The notes under the pieces are model-generated. The model saw only the letters and a program-made list of their open reading frames with translations. It was not told the DNA's origin and did no database searches. Below, in pieces: positions 1-12,929 of a stretch of 64,000 nt of DNA. The stretch is from Daedaleopsis sinensis. Taxonomy: Eukaryota > Basidiomycota > Agaricomycetes > Polyporales > Polyporaceae. Every line of letters starts with the position of its first letter. The stretch's first letter is position 1. The stretch lies in assembly GCA_033807695.1 (NCBI GenBank), contig CM066304.1, positions 2,914,001-2,978,000 of the forward strand, read 5' to 3'. Position numbers and translations under genes: made by a program.

Positions 1-3000
1 CATCAAGCTGGGATCCTTGCTGCTTACCATCGTTAACGAACATGTGTCTGTGCATATTGAAATGTTTGCAGCATGTTGTAAGTGAAGAGCCTACAAAGGA
101 CATCAGCATGTACAATGGCTGAACATCCATCCACACGTGTTGCAATAACATACAGGCTGACAAATGGTGGGTATAGTGTTGTCGTTGCTCGTGTGCTCCG
201 GAGAACTATGTACAGTCTGTCATAGTGGCCATATTAGTAATGTCTCCATACATTTCGAAAGGCAGTTCGCACTTCGTACTGCGAAGAGGCTAAGTTGCCC
301 AGGGCTTGTCCGACTTGGCTCGCATCATGGCGATGGCCATCACAGTAACGGTTGCTGAAGTTGTGCACCTGTGTTATATGAGTCTACGTTCATCTCTGGT
401 GCAAATGGTGTTGTGCATCCTACCTTCTCCATATTGTCTGGTGCATTATCGATAACAATGTTGTAGCACTGTATGAGGTCGTCGTTAGACAGTGCAGGAA
501 ATGTCTGTGAACTTAATGTCAATGCATATTTAATCCATGGGGACGACTGCCGCACCTGTCGCATGCATGCAAGTAGATCTCTAATGTCCCTTTCACCGTG
601 GATGTTGACCGTTAGAGATGGATGGGATCCACGAAGCTCCTAGCAGTTGTTACCGAAATGTAATAGAAAATGTGGTGGTGTGGGCACACATACATAGTTA
701 CGCAGTACATCAATGAAGTCTGATGCTTCACAGGTGCCCAACCCATCCTGCTGGTACCACAGGCGGATAGATATGTCACAGGTCGATCAGAAGTGTCAAG
801 GATATCCACGTACGTCACCATCCGCTGTTGTAGTGTAGCGATAATCTTCGTCGGAAATGATGTTGTCGTTGGGCACCCATACCGACTCGTGGATATCATG
901 ACATTGTTCGGCCCTGATATCCTGCATGACCGAAAGGAATGTTAGCTGCGGTTCAACATTGGGTGGAACATAATGGCTTTTTGAGATTACATGAGCTGCC
1001 CTGTCATGATGAGTTGGTGTTGACAGGAGGGGATCGGTTGCCAAGGGTTCTCCGAAAGGTTGTTCCGGTTGTAGGTTATTTTTCGATTCCTGTTGATTCC
1101 TCCATTGTGGATTTGTGATGTCAGAACTCCAGGCAACGTAAGAGTCAGTCATTGGGTGGTTCTGGGGAGAGTAGTGACAGGCGCAGAAGGTACACTATGA
1201 ACAGTGGTTGTGTTAGTATATAGCCAGAAAAATGTTCGCATACGATTTCAACGAGCCGATACCCATCATTATAGAATAACAGCCCAGTCGGTGTCTGTGG
1301 CAACATAGTCTAACTGTATCATCGGGCATGACTGTATTGAGACACACACACATCGGTTCGAAGCCATGGGTGGCTGAGATTTTTATGATGCTGTCAGACA
1401 GGTGTGTTCTGATCATGATGTCGCTTTGTGTCTTGTAGTGTCGTTCACTTCCATCTCATAGCAATACAACTTGGCTCTGTTCTCTCATCATGTCCCGTTG
1501 GGGATGGGGAAAGAGCTGTTGGTGTATGGCATTGGTGCTAAACATCTATTGTCTGTCATCTCTTGTATGATATGTGCGCTCCCAAACCCTAGTCCAATCT
1601 CAGCAAGAGTGCACGTGCTTTAAAGACAATGGCAGGTACCTTTCCGACACCGCCGCAATCCAGGTCGCTAGTAACAGTGATATTTGGGCTGGGCAATTCT
1701 CGACCTCAGCTCCATGCGGACGACAAGCTTTCAGCAACATCAGTACCCTGTTGTTCATTAATGTGTGCACTTCTGAGAGCAGCATATATTTGTTGGTGTT
1801 TTGCTGTTGCAGTTGCCCACAGTTGCCGTTCAACTTGTCAGCATTTTGCACGCCCTCCATTCCGAGCAGAATACTAACTTCCAGTTGCACGCACATCCGC
1901 GAGATCAAAACAGCCGTGTTCATTGAAACCCTCAGTCCACAGACTTCTGCAATGGAATGTGAGGGTGCATATCATAACGTGTTAATGTGTATAGTCTGGG
2001 CATAGTTGCCAGCAGTTCTGTGGAAAAGCATTAAGCACAGCAAACCCAGTCCATGTTTATTTAGTGAAACCGACTACACTACTAATGTTTGTTTCCATGT
2101 CCATGTCCTCTGTCTTGCTGCCTACTTCCTCACCATTCTCCGTCATAGAGGAGTTCATGCTCAAGCTCGACGACACATGTGTGGTGTGCACTCTATGTCA
2201 TCTGTGGTCTTTAGTGACAACAGTACTGCTGCCTTCTGCCACTTATGAGTGTCCCACTGTCTACACAGCGGTTGCTGCAATGTTGCCCAACACCCACAGG
2301 TCTCCCTCACACCTCTAGCGCGGTCTCACTCTGCATTATTTGGTGAGGCTTTGTACTTGCAGACAGCCGATGACCCATCCATGTTATATAAAGTCTAGTA
2401 ACTGTAACATTTGTGACAACGGTGGCGGCCGACCACCGCACCAGGTTGGAAGTAAGAATAACATGCGATAGGTTACTGTACAGTAAGCACAAGACATGTG
2501 GGTCTCAGCATCTAGTGACGACAAACTTGCGGCAATGGGTCTTCCTCATATCGCACGCACTATCAAAGGAAGTTGGGATAAGCGGACTTAAGATCTTACG
2601 TTCAAGGGGAACAAGGGGAACTGGTAGACATAAGACATACATGCATGTGGTGAGACCGTCGAGACACAACCGGCCGTTGGTAACAGCGATGTTGACCTTG
2701 CAGGAAAGACCTAGTAAGGTGCATTCTACGCAGCTGGTAGGGAGCTGTTGTTGTTCTTCCCATAAGGTCTGGTAGCGGACAGTGCTGTGGACGAGAAATC
2801 TTTGAACACAATTATCAGTAGCTTTCCGTTGTGTAACGTGTGCATAGCATACTGTGGTGTTTCAGATAACGGTTTCTGCACCTCCAGTAAGGAGTGTGAC
2901 ATGTGTGTTGTGAGATCTAGCATGCGGAATGTGCGATGTATGCCACACGTGTATATGTATATTTGCATGCATTGCATGTCCCTTCGCGCACAGGTGCTGT

Positions 3001-6000
3001 CCATCATTAGCTTTCAGCGGTGTTTGTAAGATGTGTGTAGACTCACTCGCAAACTGAACGGTTGTTTACACTGGAAGAGAAACATCTCTTGTGTGTATCT
3101 ATGCAAACTTTACACCGTGAAGCCAGTTCGAAAAACGGATGATACATGTGCGGCACATTTGGGGTGCACAGTGTATTTCGCGCGATGCAAGAGCTATCAA
3201 TACATCAGTGAGACATCATGTGTGATTGCGGAAAAAGTTGTGGACTCACTTGCACGATGTTTTTGCCAACATAAGATCGTTCGACCACATAGTATTATAT
3301 GCATCTGGTAAACCGTATCTGGTTCGGCACTGCTTACACTGCGAGAACGTGTGGAGGAGTGAGCTCGATGTGTACCGGACGGGATGTAGGCACTAGAACC
3401 TGCAGTTAGTGTGATCACAGAAGTGACTGATGGCCAAACCCACTGTGAGTTCTTCGACTGTAAATACACTCGATATGTCGGTGCCGTTGATGATCTTCTA
3501 AAACAGCGGTGTATACACATGACAGGTGCGTATGACCGACAGTGATGGTAAGGTAACATGCTGAGAGTGTGTCCCACACATAAGCTGGCCAGGCAAGGAA
3601 CTCACATGTGTAGTGTTGAAGTGATTGGACTGCGGTTCGAAATGTTCCATACATGTGGAGGTAGACTTGTCAGCGGTGTCAAGGGTAGGGTTCTAAATGG
3701 AATGTAATGAATATCATTGTGGAGAGAAGATGGGAAAGTGGTACGTACAGCAAGCAAATGTACTTGCACTATGTTGAGTGCCTGCACTGAACTGGTGCTC
3801 ATCGTAAATTGGCCAAGGGATGGCTTGAGAAAGATAGATGTTGGGTTAGCAGCGATGTGAGGTTGTTCAGAAACATACTATGGATGAGGTGAAAGGCTGC
3901 AGCGATGACTTGTAGTCAGTGTTGCTTGACACTGGATGTGCTGTGTGGTCAAGAGCATCTGTGGTATGGCACACTATGGAAGCAGGTCGGCGAGTGTGCT
4001 GAGGCACTCTGCTGACATATGCGCGTAGTGCATCAGCTCCAATACGGGCGACATCTGCAGAATCCATGTTAAAGGAAAAGCAGGCAATGGAGTGTAAGGT
4101 TGGTGAAAGGGATGCTGTGGAGAGGCGTAGGAGTAACGGTCTATTGACACAATCACCAATGTGGCCCCTCTTTATATACTACAGCGCCAATTGATGCACG
4201 TGTCATTCCGTGGTGTCAGCATTGCAGCCCGGGATCAGTTACCAGTGTTGACGATCTGTAACCACTTACAACAGAAGTTACTTAGTCAGCGAATATATGT
4301 TCAATTCCATGCGTGTAAGTTGGATTGTGTAGTCATGCAACCACTACAACGTAAACTATTACATGGAAAGGTAGGGATATAAATTACATCTGCACCAGTG
4401 CGACTAGTCTTCACGCGACAACAGCGTACAGGGACTATCCAATGTTCATGAACACAAAGAGTTTACACGGAATGTTACGAAGATGGCATGCCCTGCGTAT
4501 AACGGGAAATGTGTAAATCCTCTGGATATGACAGCATTCGAGATGACATCACTACTTACACGCAACTGGTTGCACTGCGTACGTTGAGTTCCCCATCCCG
4601 CACCACAATATTGATGGAACATTCGACGCTTAACCGTGAACATTCCACGCATGATGCAGGCAGGCCAAGATCCTGCTCCCAAGGTGTCTGGTAGGGTATG
4701 TGTTCACGAGTAGATGCACTGCTGTGTATGCAAATATTAGCACAGAGGTGAGGCGATATGTTGTTGAGTACCTTGGGAATTCGCGGGTCATATGGATGTT
4801 GAAGTCGTCAGAAGGTATGGTTGAGCGGGATATGTTTCTGATGGCAGGGTCTAGACCACACTTGTACAGAACGGTCACCACGCAAGGGGTTTCCGACAAG
4901 ACGCAACGCCTGCATAACATTTATCATCGAAATATAGCTACTCGGACATGGAAGTAAAGACCAACCTGCATCGCCATGTCCGATCAACGAAGTCGGCACG
5001 ACATTGATAGGACCGTGCTGTGCAGTGACGACACCTGGAAGTTAACAGGAACAAATGATGTAAGTACTCAGGAACATTTGGCTGAGTGAGCGTGTTTCGG
5101 TCAATGCAGGCCCTGTACGCATATCAGTGCATGCTTTAAAAGATTTGTTAGAATATAGGGTGAGTTGTTTACCTGCATTTCAACGCTGTACCTCCGAGGC
5201 GATCAATGGAAGCCTGATGGCCGTAACGCACATCCAGGGTTGCTGCGCATGTACGACATGGACTGAAAGTGCCCTCTTTGAAAGCGCGTAGGCGGGGGTT
5301 TGGTGGGCATACCTGGTTCGTTTCAAAAGTTCGGGAGAATGTAACATATATGTACACATATGTGTTGAGACGTAGCACTCACTGTACGCTCGATTACGCC
5401 GAATGTGTTATTCTGTGTCGGTGTGTCTGTCACCGTGACATCCGTCACCGAAATCTGTAGCTTGGGATTGCAATTTTGCACCGGTTGGTTGTAGATATAT
5501 GGCTAAACAGACATTAGATGGATTACGGTGTTTGCGACAACCACATTCCCTTACAGTTAACATCGCGGACTCTGCAAGCACCGGGGACGTTCTAGATGGT
5601 TCATGTATTATCTATGCGAACACAATCACATGTTAGTTGATTTTTGTGGTGATTAGTTGTGGCTGAATTACGTCGACGTCTGTAATAGAACGTGGTGATA
5701 TACCCTTCATGTTCGTCGGCTTCAGACATTGTATCATATTGTGATAATGTTGTCCGCGTACCTTTGCCGTACTGTCGTCTACATAACCACTGCTTGGTGT
5801 CTGCGCATGGTTCGTGATTTCTTCCTGTGAAGGTGTACAGTTGATCATCGATGGGAAGGGCATGCTGACAGTGCATTGGCAGGAAGAATGAGATAGCGTA
5901 CCGATGTGTCCAGTTCTTGATACAAGTGATGGCACCATCCATTAACGTCATTGGCAGACAGCCCGGGAAATGTCTAAAGCGCCTCATCCCTCAGCACTAG

Positions 6001-7362
6001 CATGTAGTGAACATGGTATGATCATACTTGACGAATGGATGTGTTCAACGCAAGGAAAGCCGAAATGTGAGTGTTGTCGTGTGAATTTGCGACATGTTGC
6101 AAGTACGGTCTGTGTTGGATGTTCTAATAAAGTTTGAGACATGAGTGGGTTGGGATACGTGGCAGTAAGTAATCTGTGACAGTACCCATTCTTCATCCTC
6201 ACAGTTCTCAGGCATGCGATCATATAGAGTATCTTGTTTATGCTGCATTCCAAGGACACTATCATTTTCGTCGCCGACGAACGCGTATCTATCGCCAACC
6301 ACTGTGTCCTGCAATAATCAGATGTTTCATAAGTGATGGATGTATGACGACTATCATGATGTGTACAGACCATTCTATAGTTCGGTTGTGCACGGCGACT
6401 CAACCAAGGTGCTGGATCGACAGAGTGCAGTTCTCCAGTGATGAGATGGCACCGCAATGAGTTAGGAGTGATTGGCTACACCGGAATAGATCTCAAACCA
6501 GGCATCAAATAATCAATAGCAGGTGGTAGTGTGAAGGGGGCGACCGCTAGCAGTGTAGAGAGTATACAGAAACAATCACACTGTTACAGAACAACAGGAC
6601 GAGGACTGATGAGCTGGCACATCAATATCCGCTGACTTAATCAGAAGCTTTAGTCAGGTGACACACGTGACCCAGTTTCCTCCGGAAAGAAATCGTTCCG
6701 GCGCACTAGCGTGCAGAAGATGATGATGAGAGTTCTGGACATACCCAATGATAACAAGGCCTAAACCGCGTGCAGTGTTTGAAGATATGAATAAGCACAA
6801 TACACGACTGGTCAGTGTGGCGCATGACGAAGCGGCCTGACCGCCGCTTGGCATGTCGAAACTGTACGCGCAACCATGGAAGAAGAACATACCATTATCG
6901 TGCCCACAACGGTGGCGCAGATAACAGGCTTATACTGAGCACTAGGGAGCAGAGAGCAGGGGATGTCGGGGGACCCGGTGACATCTAGCTACTGCGACAC
7001 CTGTTGTAGTCAGTGCAGACCATAACATAATGGAGAGGTATTCGGTGGCCACAGGATGGTGGCCACAGGATGGTGGGGGTGTGGGGTGAAGCCGTCAGGG
7101 CGACTGTAGATTCTCGGGTACGGGGTGTGATGTAATGTCTCCGTAGCAAATATGTACGCAATGTCCTGCTCGCTCGCTACATTCAACTACCACAAATGTG
7201 TCTTCAGGTGCACCTGGGAAAGGAAAGGCAACATGATCTTTAGAGCCATGTACCGCAGACCCATAGCGATTGTCATGTACGCATACCGACGACAGTGAGC
7301 AACACATTCTTCACGGCACTGGAGACATCTTTTTCCATGGTGACTTCATCAGTAGAATGGTA
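1..7362. other. gene-free, CpG-poor decayed DNA
   Basis: No coding region can be supported here on either strand. Open frames are short (the longest is 157 codons), overlap one another and show no recognisable motif. By eye CpG is scarce while TG and CA are very frequent, in contrast with the CpG-rich genes after about 10 kb. That pattern fits old repeats that were cytosine-methylated and lost CpG by deamination. I could not identify a transposase, reverse transcriptase or helicase in the relics. Confidence 0.55.
7044..7071. repeat. 14-bp unit repeated twice in tandem
   Basis: The unit GGTGGCCACAGGAT occurs at 7044 and again at 7058, followed by a G-rich stretch. It lies in decayed DNA and no function is suggested. 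Confidence 0.8.
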
Positions 7363-8115
7363 AATCCCTTAACGGCCATTGACGGCCATTATCAGTCCTT
7401 AACAAGCAATTAACGGGACATGATTGGGCCCAAAAGCGGCTCGTTAATGGACTTTCAGTAAAGGTAATAATGGCTGCTCAGTGCTAGTCCAAAGCTAGTG
7501 TAAATTGCAGCGAGCCCCCGCTGTTCCGGAAATTAATCACACACCAGCTAATGGTCGAGTAGATGTCTTCACACTATCACTAATGGAGATGCATTCAAGG
7601 TAAATACACTACACTAGCTGGTCTGTCAGCGTCATCCATCTAGTTCATTGCCCATCCAGCTTATCACTTCCTTTCATGCTGCTAGTCTTGTGCCTGAAGC
7701 CGATAGGGCATGTATTCTGAGCCGGAAAGTGCTGGAAGAGAGGGCACCAAAGCAGGCATGGGCTGACAGAGTACTTACTGGCAGAGTGCACTTGGAGACT
7801 CGAAAGGTCGGCAAGGGTGATGTAGACACTGGACATAAACACAGATAAAGAAAGGACTGTAGATCCGAGAAAGTCGAGAGCCATGGTGCTTTAGCGCGCA
7901 ATATTCGACACAATGCTTACCCTCATTCAACATTGTTGTACATGATACAGCAAGTGCTAATGTGATAGCTAGACATGTATGAGTATAATCTATAGCATAA
8001 AGGGTGCTAGCCATGACAACTTCACAATCTCAGAACTCGGCTCAACCCTTATTACATCATCTCCGTTAACGGCATTAACACTCTTGTTTAATGGCAATAA
8101 CACCATTAAGGGATT
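7363..8115. mobile_element. MITE-like element with terminal inverted repeats
   Basis: The left end begins AATCCCTTAACGG. The right end, read on the minus strand, begins AATCCCTTAATGG. The first ten bases are identical and weaker similarity continues for some 40 bp. Both ends are flanked directly by TA (7361-7362 and 8116-8117), the target duplication expected of Tc1/mariner-type elements. The 753-bp interior has no convincing transposase frame, so the element would be non-autonomous. Short TTAACGG/TTAATGG motifs recur near both ends. A TA duplication is short enough to occur by chance, so the superfamily is uncertain. Confidence 0.6.
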
Positions 8116-10356
8116 TATGATTCTATTGATGTGTCCGGGTTCTTTGGGAACACGGACCGGCCGACCCAATGCCTGTGGTGGTACAGTCCGGCACGCAACA
8201 TGAGGTCATCTATGTGCGGATGTTTAGGTTGGTGAGGTATTTCTCGTGCGACGTCTGTTCGGTGAGAGACGAGGAGGGGGGGCAGGTGTGCGTCGTCATG
8301 TACCTTCCCGTTGCGTCACTTCACCAAGCGGGGTGTCATCGAGTTTGATTAGCAGTCAAGCTCCACCACGACTTGCAGTGCGACAACGACTGTGCAATTG
8401 CTGGGCTTGGCAAGGGAGGGAAACCCGTCCGCAGAGCAGAGAAGAACTGCATAGCCCGGTACCACTCGGATCTTATGAGTCGACACTGGCTGAGAGCGAC
8501 AGGGCTGTTCCTCTTTGTGCAGTCCACACTTGTTCTCCTTCCGCTTTACGACCTAGTTAGTGTCGACCTTCGATGGTCTAGCACGGACGAATGTCATGCA
8601 GACTTGCAACAAAGACATCGTGAACGTGAATGCACACTCGGACGCGAATTTCACTGCTATTTGTATGGCAACCATTCGGAAAGCTGGTGCTTGTTGCCGT
8701 CATTGTCGATGATGCTGTCTGCCCATTGCTCAAGAATGTCCTTGTGTTCGAGCACAACGTTGAACGGCCTGTGCATCATGCTGCCAGTGCTGGCCCGGGC
8801 TGTGTCTTGCAATTGCTCGTAAGCAGTGCCAAATTCTACGCTGTCGAGTTGTGCAGGGAGAACATCGTTCCGGGGATGTTCGTCAGGGACGTCGAAGTCT
8901 CACCCAGAGGCGGTGGAGACGTGTTAACTCAGTACCTCGGTGAACTTCTCACAGGTGGGTTGCATGCCCTTCGCTGTGCCGTGACGAGGAGAGGAGTGTG
9001 TTGTGCTTTGGGGGACCAAGAAGGTGTTGATGATGGTCTGGAATGGCGTGTAATGCACTGGCGGCCTGCATTATCCGGGGGTGTATTGCACGCTGGGATT
9101 GGGACTGAGCTGAACATGAAGTTGTCGACGATGGCACTTGCGAGCTTGAATGTCATTGCGTGATTGAACTGGTAGGTTACGATTGTCACTCACCTATATA
9201 TAGCAGAACCAATCCATGAGGAAAAGAGGGTCAAACTGCGGTAAGTTGATAGTGGGGGTCGAACGTTGAGGTTACTCAAGCGACATAGTAGGCGCTGACA
9301 TACATGGTTCTGCATCCCTTTCATAGACGACTTCGGCGGCCACATAGCGAAGTCGCTGATGCCCGTGTTAGCAATCAATGGACCCAGTGCTAGCGGTGCC
9401 AACGTGCGGCGGTAGATAGGTCGCCTGTGTTCTGCCCTAATGTATTGTTGGCGAGTTCGACTTCCTCTCTGCGCTCGACTGGGTATGCAGTGAGCTTGTT
9501 ACCGAGCCACGCGGCAGTTTCACACCCCGACGGGTGTGCCACGGTGCCTTGCAGAACAGTACGGCGGGAAAGTACTGTCCGTGCCGATCGGTTGCGCACC
9601 GGGCCGTTCGAAAGCCCTCGTGGTTCTTGGTGTTGTATCCAACTACCAGCTCGGTGTGGTGTGGCAGGGCGTGTGCCGCAGTGGCCGGCGAATGTATCGC
9701 TCTGTTCCGCCCATCTCCGAGCGAAAGGCCGACGTAGAGACAGTGTTGCGAGAATTGAGCGGTGGATTGTGAGGGGGACAACACCATCTCATCGAGGTGG
9801 ATGTCATATCGGCAAATATGCATATGAATAGTCGGAGGAATGTGGCGTCCGGCTAGCCGGAGTTAATATGATTCATGTCGCGTGTAGTATGTACATACAA
9901 GGATGAGGCGAGTTCGGACGAGGTGTAGCCGTGCGTCCCGGAGATGGTTCGGAGTTGTAGAACGCTCTATGCTATTCATGTCTCCCATCGTTGGGGAGCT
10001 GGAACAGCGTGGAGATGGCGGAGACAGTGAGAGGGGATTGATACTCGGGATGATTTGGAGCGTCGGGACGCCCAATAATATGTACTGACTCAAGCAAAAG
10101 AAAGAGAGAGGTAGCCCGAAGCGTTGGGCGTGGTGGCAAGAGGATGAGACCTGGGCTTGGCATCGCACAAATCCGGTGACCCGTAGAATTATATGCTTGA
10201 TGGGACTCGCTGGGTGGTGTCTTTGTTTTTCCGCATCGCGTGTACCGAACAGTTCGGCTACTGTTCATGTCATTCCAGGCAACGGCGCGATGACCCGTGT
10301 ATATTCTGATCCATACAGTTGTTGTGGAGATGTGAATGGAACGGGGGGAGGCAAGC
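8116..10356. other. no supported gene; unrecognised ORFs
   Basis: Several overlapping open frames occur, the longest 177 codons at 8630-9163 on the plus strand and 128-134 codons around 9430-9830 on both strands. None shows a motif I recognise, and frames on opposite strands look equally good. CpG content rises through this stretch, so it forms the transition from the decayed left end to the gene-bearing part. Confidence 0.4.
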
Positions 10357-10364
10357 TATAAAAG
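10357..10364 (+). promoter_or_regulatory. possible TATA box of the first F-box gene
   Basis: TATAAAAG lies 127 bp upstream of the proposed leader-exon ATG at 10484, in a short gene-free stretch on the same strand. The match is good, but no transcription start is known. Confidence 0.4.
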
Positions 10365-10483
10365 CGGGTGGCGCCGTCTTCCTATGCACCTTCATTTTTG
10401 TCAGCCCACTTAGCGAATGTACGTCTGCGACTGCACTGTCGTTCAGTCAGCTGAACGTGCGTTATCGTGATAAGGTGGTGAAT

Positions 10484-12186
10484 ATGGCCTCCATGTCTAC
10501 TCGGTCGGTGGGATCCCTGCGGTCGGGGCTGCATAGGCGAGTGATTCTGTGTTACATGTCAGAACGGGCGATGTGGTTTTAACTGGCATGGACAGCTTCC
10601 CCACAGAGTTGCTGCACATTGTTCTCGAGGAGCTTTCCATCGAGAACGTGGCAGGCTTGCGGGCGGCCTGCCGGTCACTATACGGGGTGGTCTCGGTCTA
10701 TCTCCGTAGACGTCTCCGCGTCTTGCTGGCGCCCTTCGTACAATATCCGGATGCTTTCATGCAGTTCCTGTTCGTCCACCGCGCTTTGATCGGCGGCCTG
10801 ATCGCGCTGGAGTTCATGCTTGATCGCCTGGCCGTTGATTGCCAGGTGTTGGAAATATTCGTGCCAGACGCGCGTTATTCAGATCTCCTGAACGGGGCGG
10901 AGGACTATATGCGCGGACCTGTGGATTCGATCACGACATTCGCCAACACGCTTACGCGAGCACCCGCGCGGAACATTCTCGGTTGCACATCTTTCCGACT
11001 CTCTGGGGGACGGTTGGTGGTCCTGTACCAATCCAGCACGTGTAGCGCGCTATCTCCAATATGCCGTATGCCATGCTCGTTGTTGTTCAATTACGTTTCG
11101 TGGAACGGGTTCGGGTGTGCTTACCCTGGACTCACTCTACGGAGGCGTGGGTTACTCGCCGACCGCGCGATGTTCCAGACGATGCCCTACGACTTCACGG
11201 TCATGAATGTGCTCACGAACCGAGGATTTCACGTGTCGTGGACGCCCCGTCCGTTCGTGGACAACGACTGTGACGACATTGTGTGGGCTCCAGGTTCTGC
11301 AGATGCATCCTCATACAGTTACCGTTCTTCCGAGGAACCCGGTGTGAGCGATTTTGAGACCGACGGAGAACACGCTGCGGAGAGCCACACCGCTGCCGAG
11401 AGCCGCGGTCTCACTGACAGCCACGATGTTGCGGAGAGGGCCGGGACTGCCGGGTTCGACGTTCAGCACGGGACCGATGCTGCCGGGACCGAGGTCGAAG
11501 GAAAGGAAGGAGCTGTAGTCGAGGATCGGTCGTCCACGAGTGGGAGTAGTGAGGGACATTCCGGTATCCCTCCGGCCGTCGATGTGGAAGGCGTCGTCGC
11601 TGCCGCTGCGGACGTGCCGGTAAGCGATATAGCAGTGGTCGGTGGCTCTGCGGAGGAGGCGGAGGTGCCGGTAAACCACGATATGGCAGTCGTCGGTGAC
11701 TCTGCGGAGGAGGCGGACGTGCCGATAAACCACGATATGGCAGTCGTCGGTGGCTCTGCGGAGGAGACGGTCGTTAGCCCTCGTCATCCTTTCCGAGAGG
11801 CGTGGAACGTTCCAGGCGTACGGGATTCGGAGTGGTTCGGGGAAGACGCCACTATTCGACGTTGTTTCGCGGACATGGCGATGTGTCCGAAGCAAACCCG
11901 GTATTTCGGGGATTGCTGGTCGTTCGTCGACTTCTTTGATCCTTTGTCGGAGGACCCGAAGTTCGCACTTGACAACGGGATCACTCCGTACGGGACTATT
12001 GTCGCTTGGAGGATGTGGAGTTCTTACGTATGTGAGATGGGGATCAAATGCGGACCATTTGATGCTTACCGTGACATGTTTTCGTGCGATGTGCTTCGTC
12101 TTCCTGCACTGCCAGGTCGGAATGTCTTCGACTGTAGTGACAGACATGGTGCTACGTTCCGAGTGCTGTTTAACCCTGGATGGTAG
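10484..12186 (+). CDS. F-box / nucleotidyltransferase-fold protein, copy A
   Basis: Model: join(10484..10503,10596..12186), 536 aa. The alternative is an intronless start at the ATG at 10588. The leader exon is preferred because its phase-2 junction falls at the same place as in four paralogs here. The product starts with an F-box-like segment (FPTELLHIVLEEL to ACRSLY), which in other proteins binds Skp1 in SCF ubiquitin ligases. Next comes a nucleotidyltransferase-like core (IGGLIALEFML to VLEIFVPD) whose acidic DxD pair is replaced, so catalysis is unlikely. A family block (NYVSWNGFGC) follows, then a long acidic linker with a 54-nt tandem repeat, then the C-terminal signature CPKQTRYFGD and FFDPLS. 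The role is unknown; substrate recruitment to an SCF ligase is inference. Copy B follows in the same orientation and shares the NYVSWNGFGC block exactly. Confidence 0.75.
11639..11770 (+). repeat. 54-nt in-frame tandem repeat in copy A
   Basis: About two and a half near-identical 54-nt units start at 11639, 11693 and 11747, with a more diverged partial unit before them. Each encodes 18 residues built around VVGGSAEEA and NHDMA. Being in frame, the array can change length without breaking the protein. It lies in an acidic linker absent from the other copies. Confidence 0.85.
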
Positions 12187-12929
12187 AAGAGTGACTTAGG
12201 AATCGAAAGCCTTTGTGTGGTGTCTTTACCGCGTGGGTAAAGGTCCAAGGAAAGCCGCGTAGCCGGCAGTCTCTGAAAGGCTGTACAGGTATGGAGGTGT
12301 GCGGGGACTGTTGTGTGCTAGACGCTCATGCGCGCGCACCCGGGATAATGTGCTGCGTATTGTGCTCGGTACACGTGCGATGCTCCGGATCGTCAGTGCA
12401 CCATGTTGCCTTCAATTAAGTGGTCACTTATCTGTGTGTTTCCGGTGTGTTGTTCCGGCAATACTGTGGAGTCGAGATGATGCGGACATGCTGGTACGTC
12501 CGGCTTGTTAGTGTGTTTGTGGACCACGAGGGTGCATAGTGCATGTATACAACGGGCCATGGTACCCGACGTCTATCGTGCCCACAGAGCGGATGTTCAC
12601 GGGCTTTCAACGGTTTGAATGACGAGGGACGCCGAATGACCGGTTCGTCGGACAGCATTGAAGTCGGGGTAGGCTGGGGTCGTAGTCGTTCCGAAGTCGC
12701 GCAGAGGTTTCCAAGCCTTCAATTTCCACGTGTCTTGGCGAACGTGTCAGTCGATCTACAAATGGGAGCCGACTCCGATGTCATGGAATGTCGGCCGCCT
12801 CATCGCGACCGCCATTGCGAGCCCGGTTTGTGGCCGTCGTACGTGTCTTCGTAGTGCGAGTAACATCGTGACTCTGACCCGTCTTGACTCATCAGAAGTA
12901 TTCTGGCGACGCATTCTCCAGGTCTGCGA
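12187..12929. other. intergenic stretch between F-box copies A and B
   Basis: No gene can be supported. This is presumably the 3' end of copy A and the promoter region of copy B. No clear TATA box was seen before the copy B start. Confidence 0.5.

Noticed and set aside
8630..9163. 177-codon plus-strand ORF
   Set aside because: No recognisable motif; opposite-strand frames look equally plausible, so it is not called a gene.
11311..12147. 278-codon minus-strand ORF
   Set aside because: Shadow of F-box copy A, including its repeat; no motif of its own.
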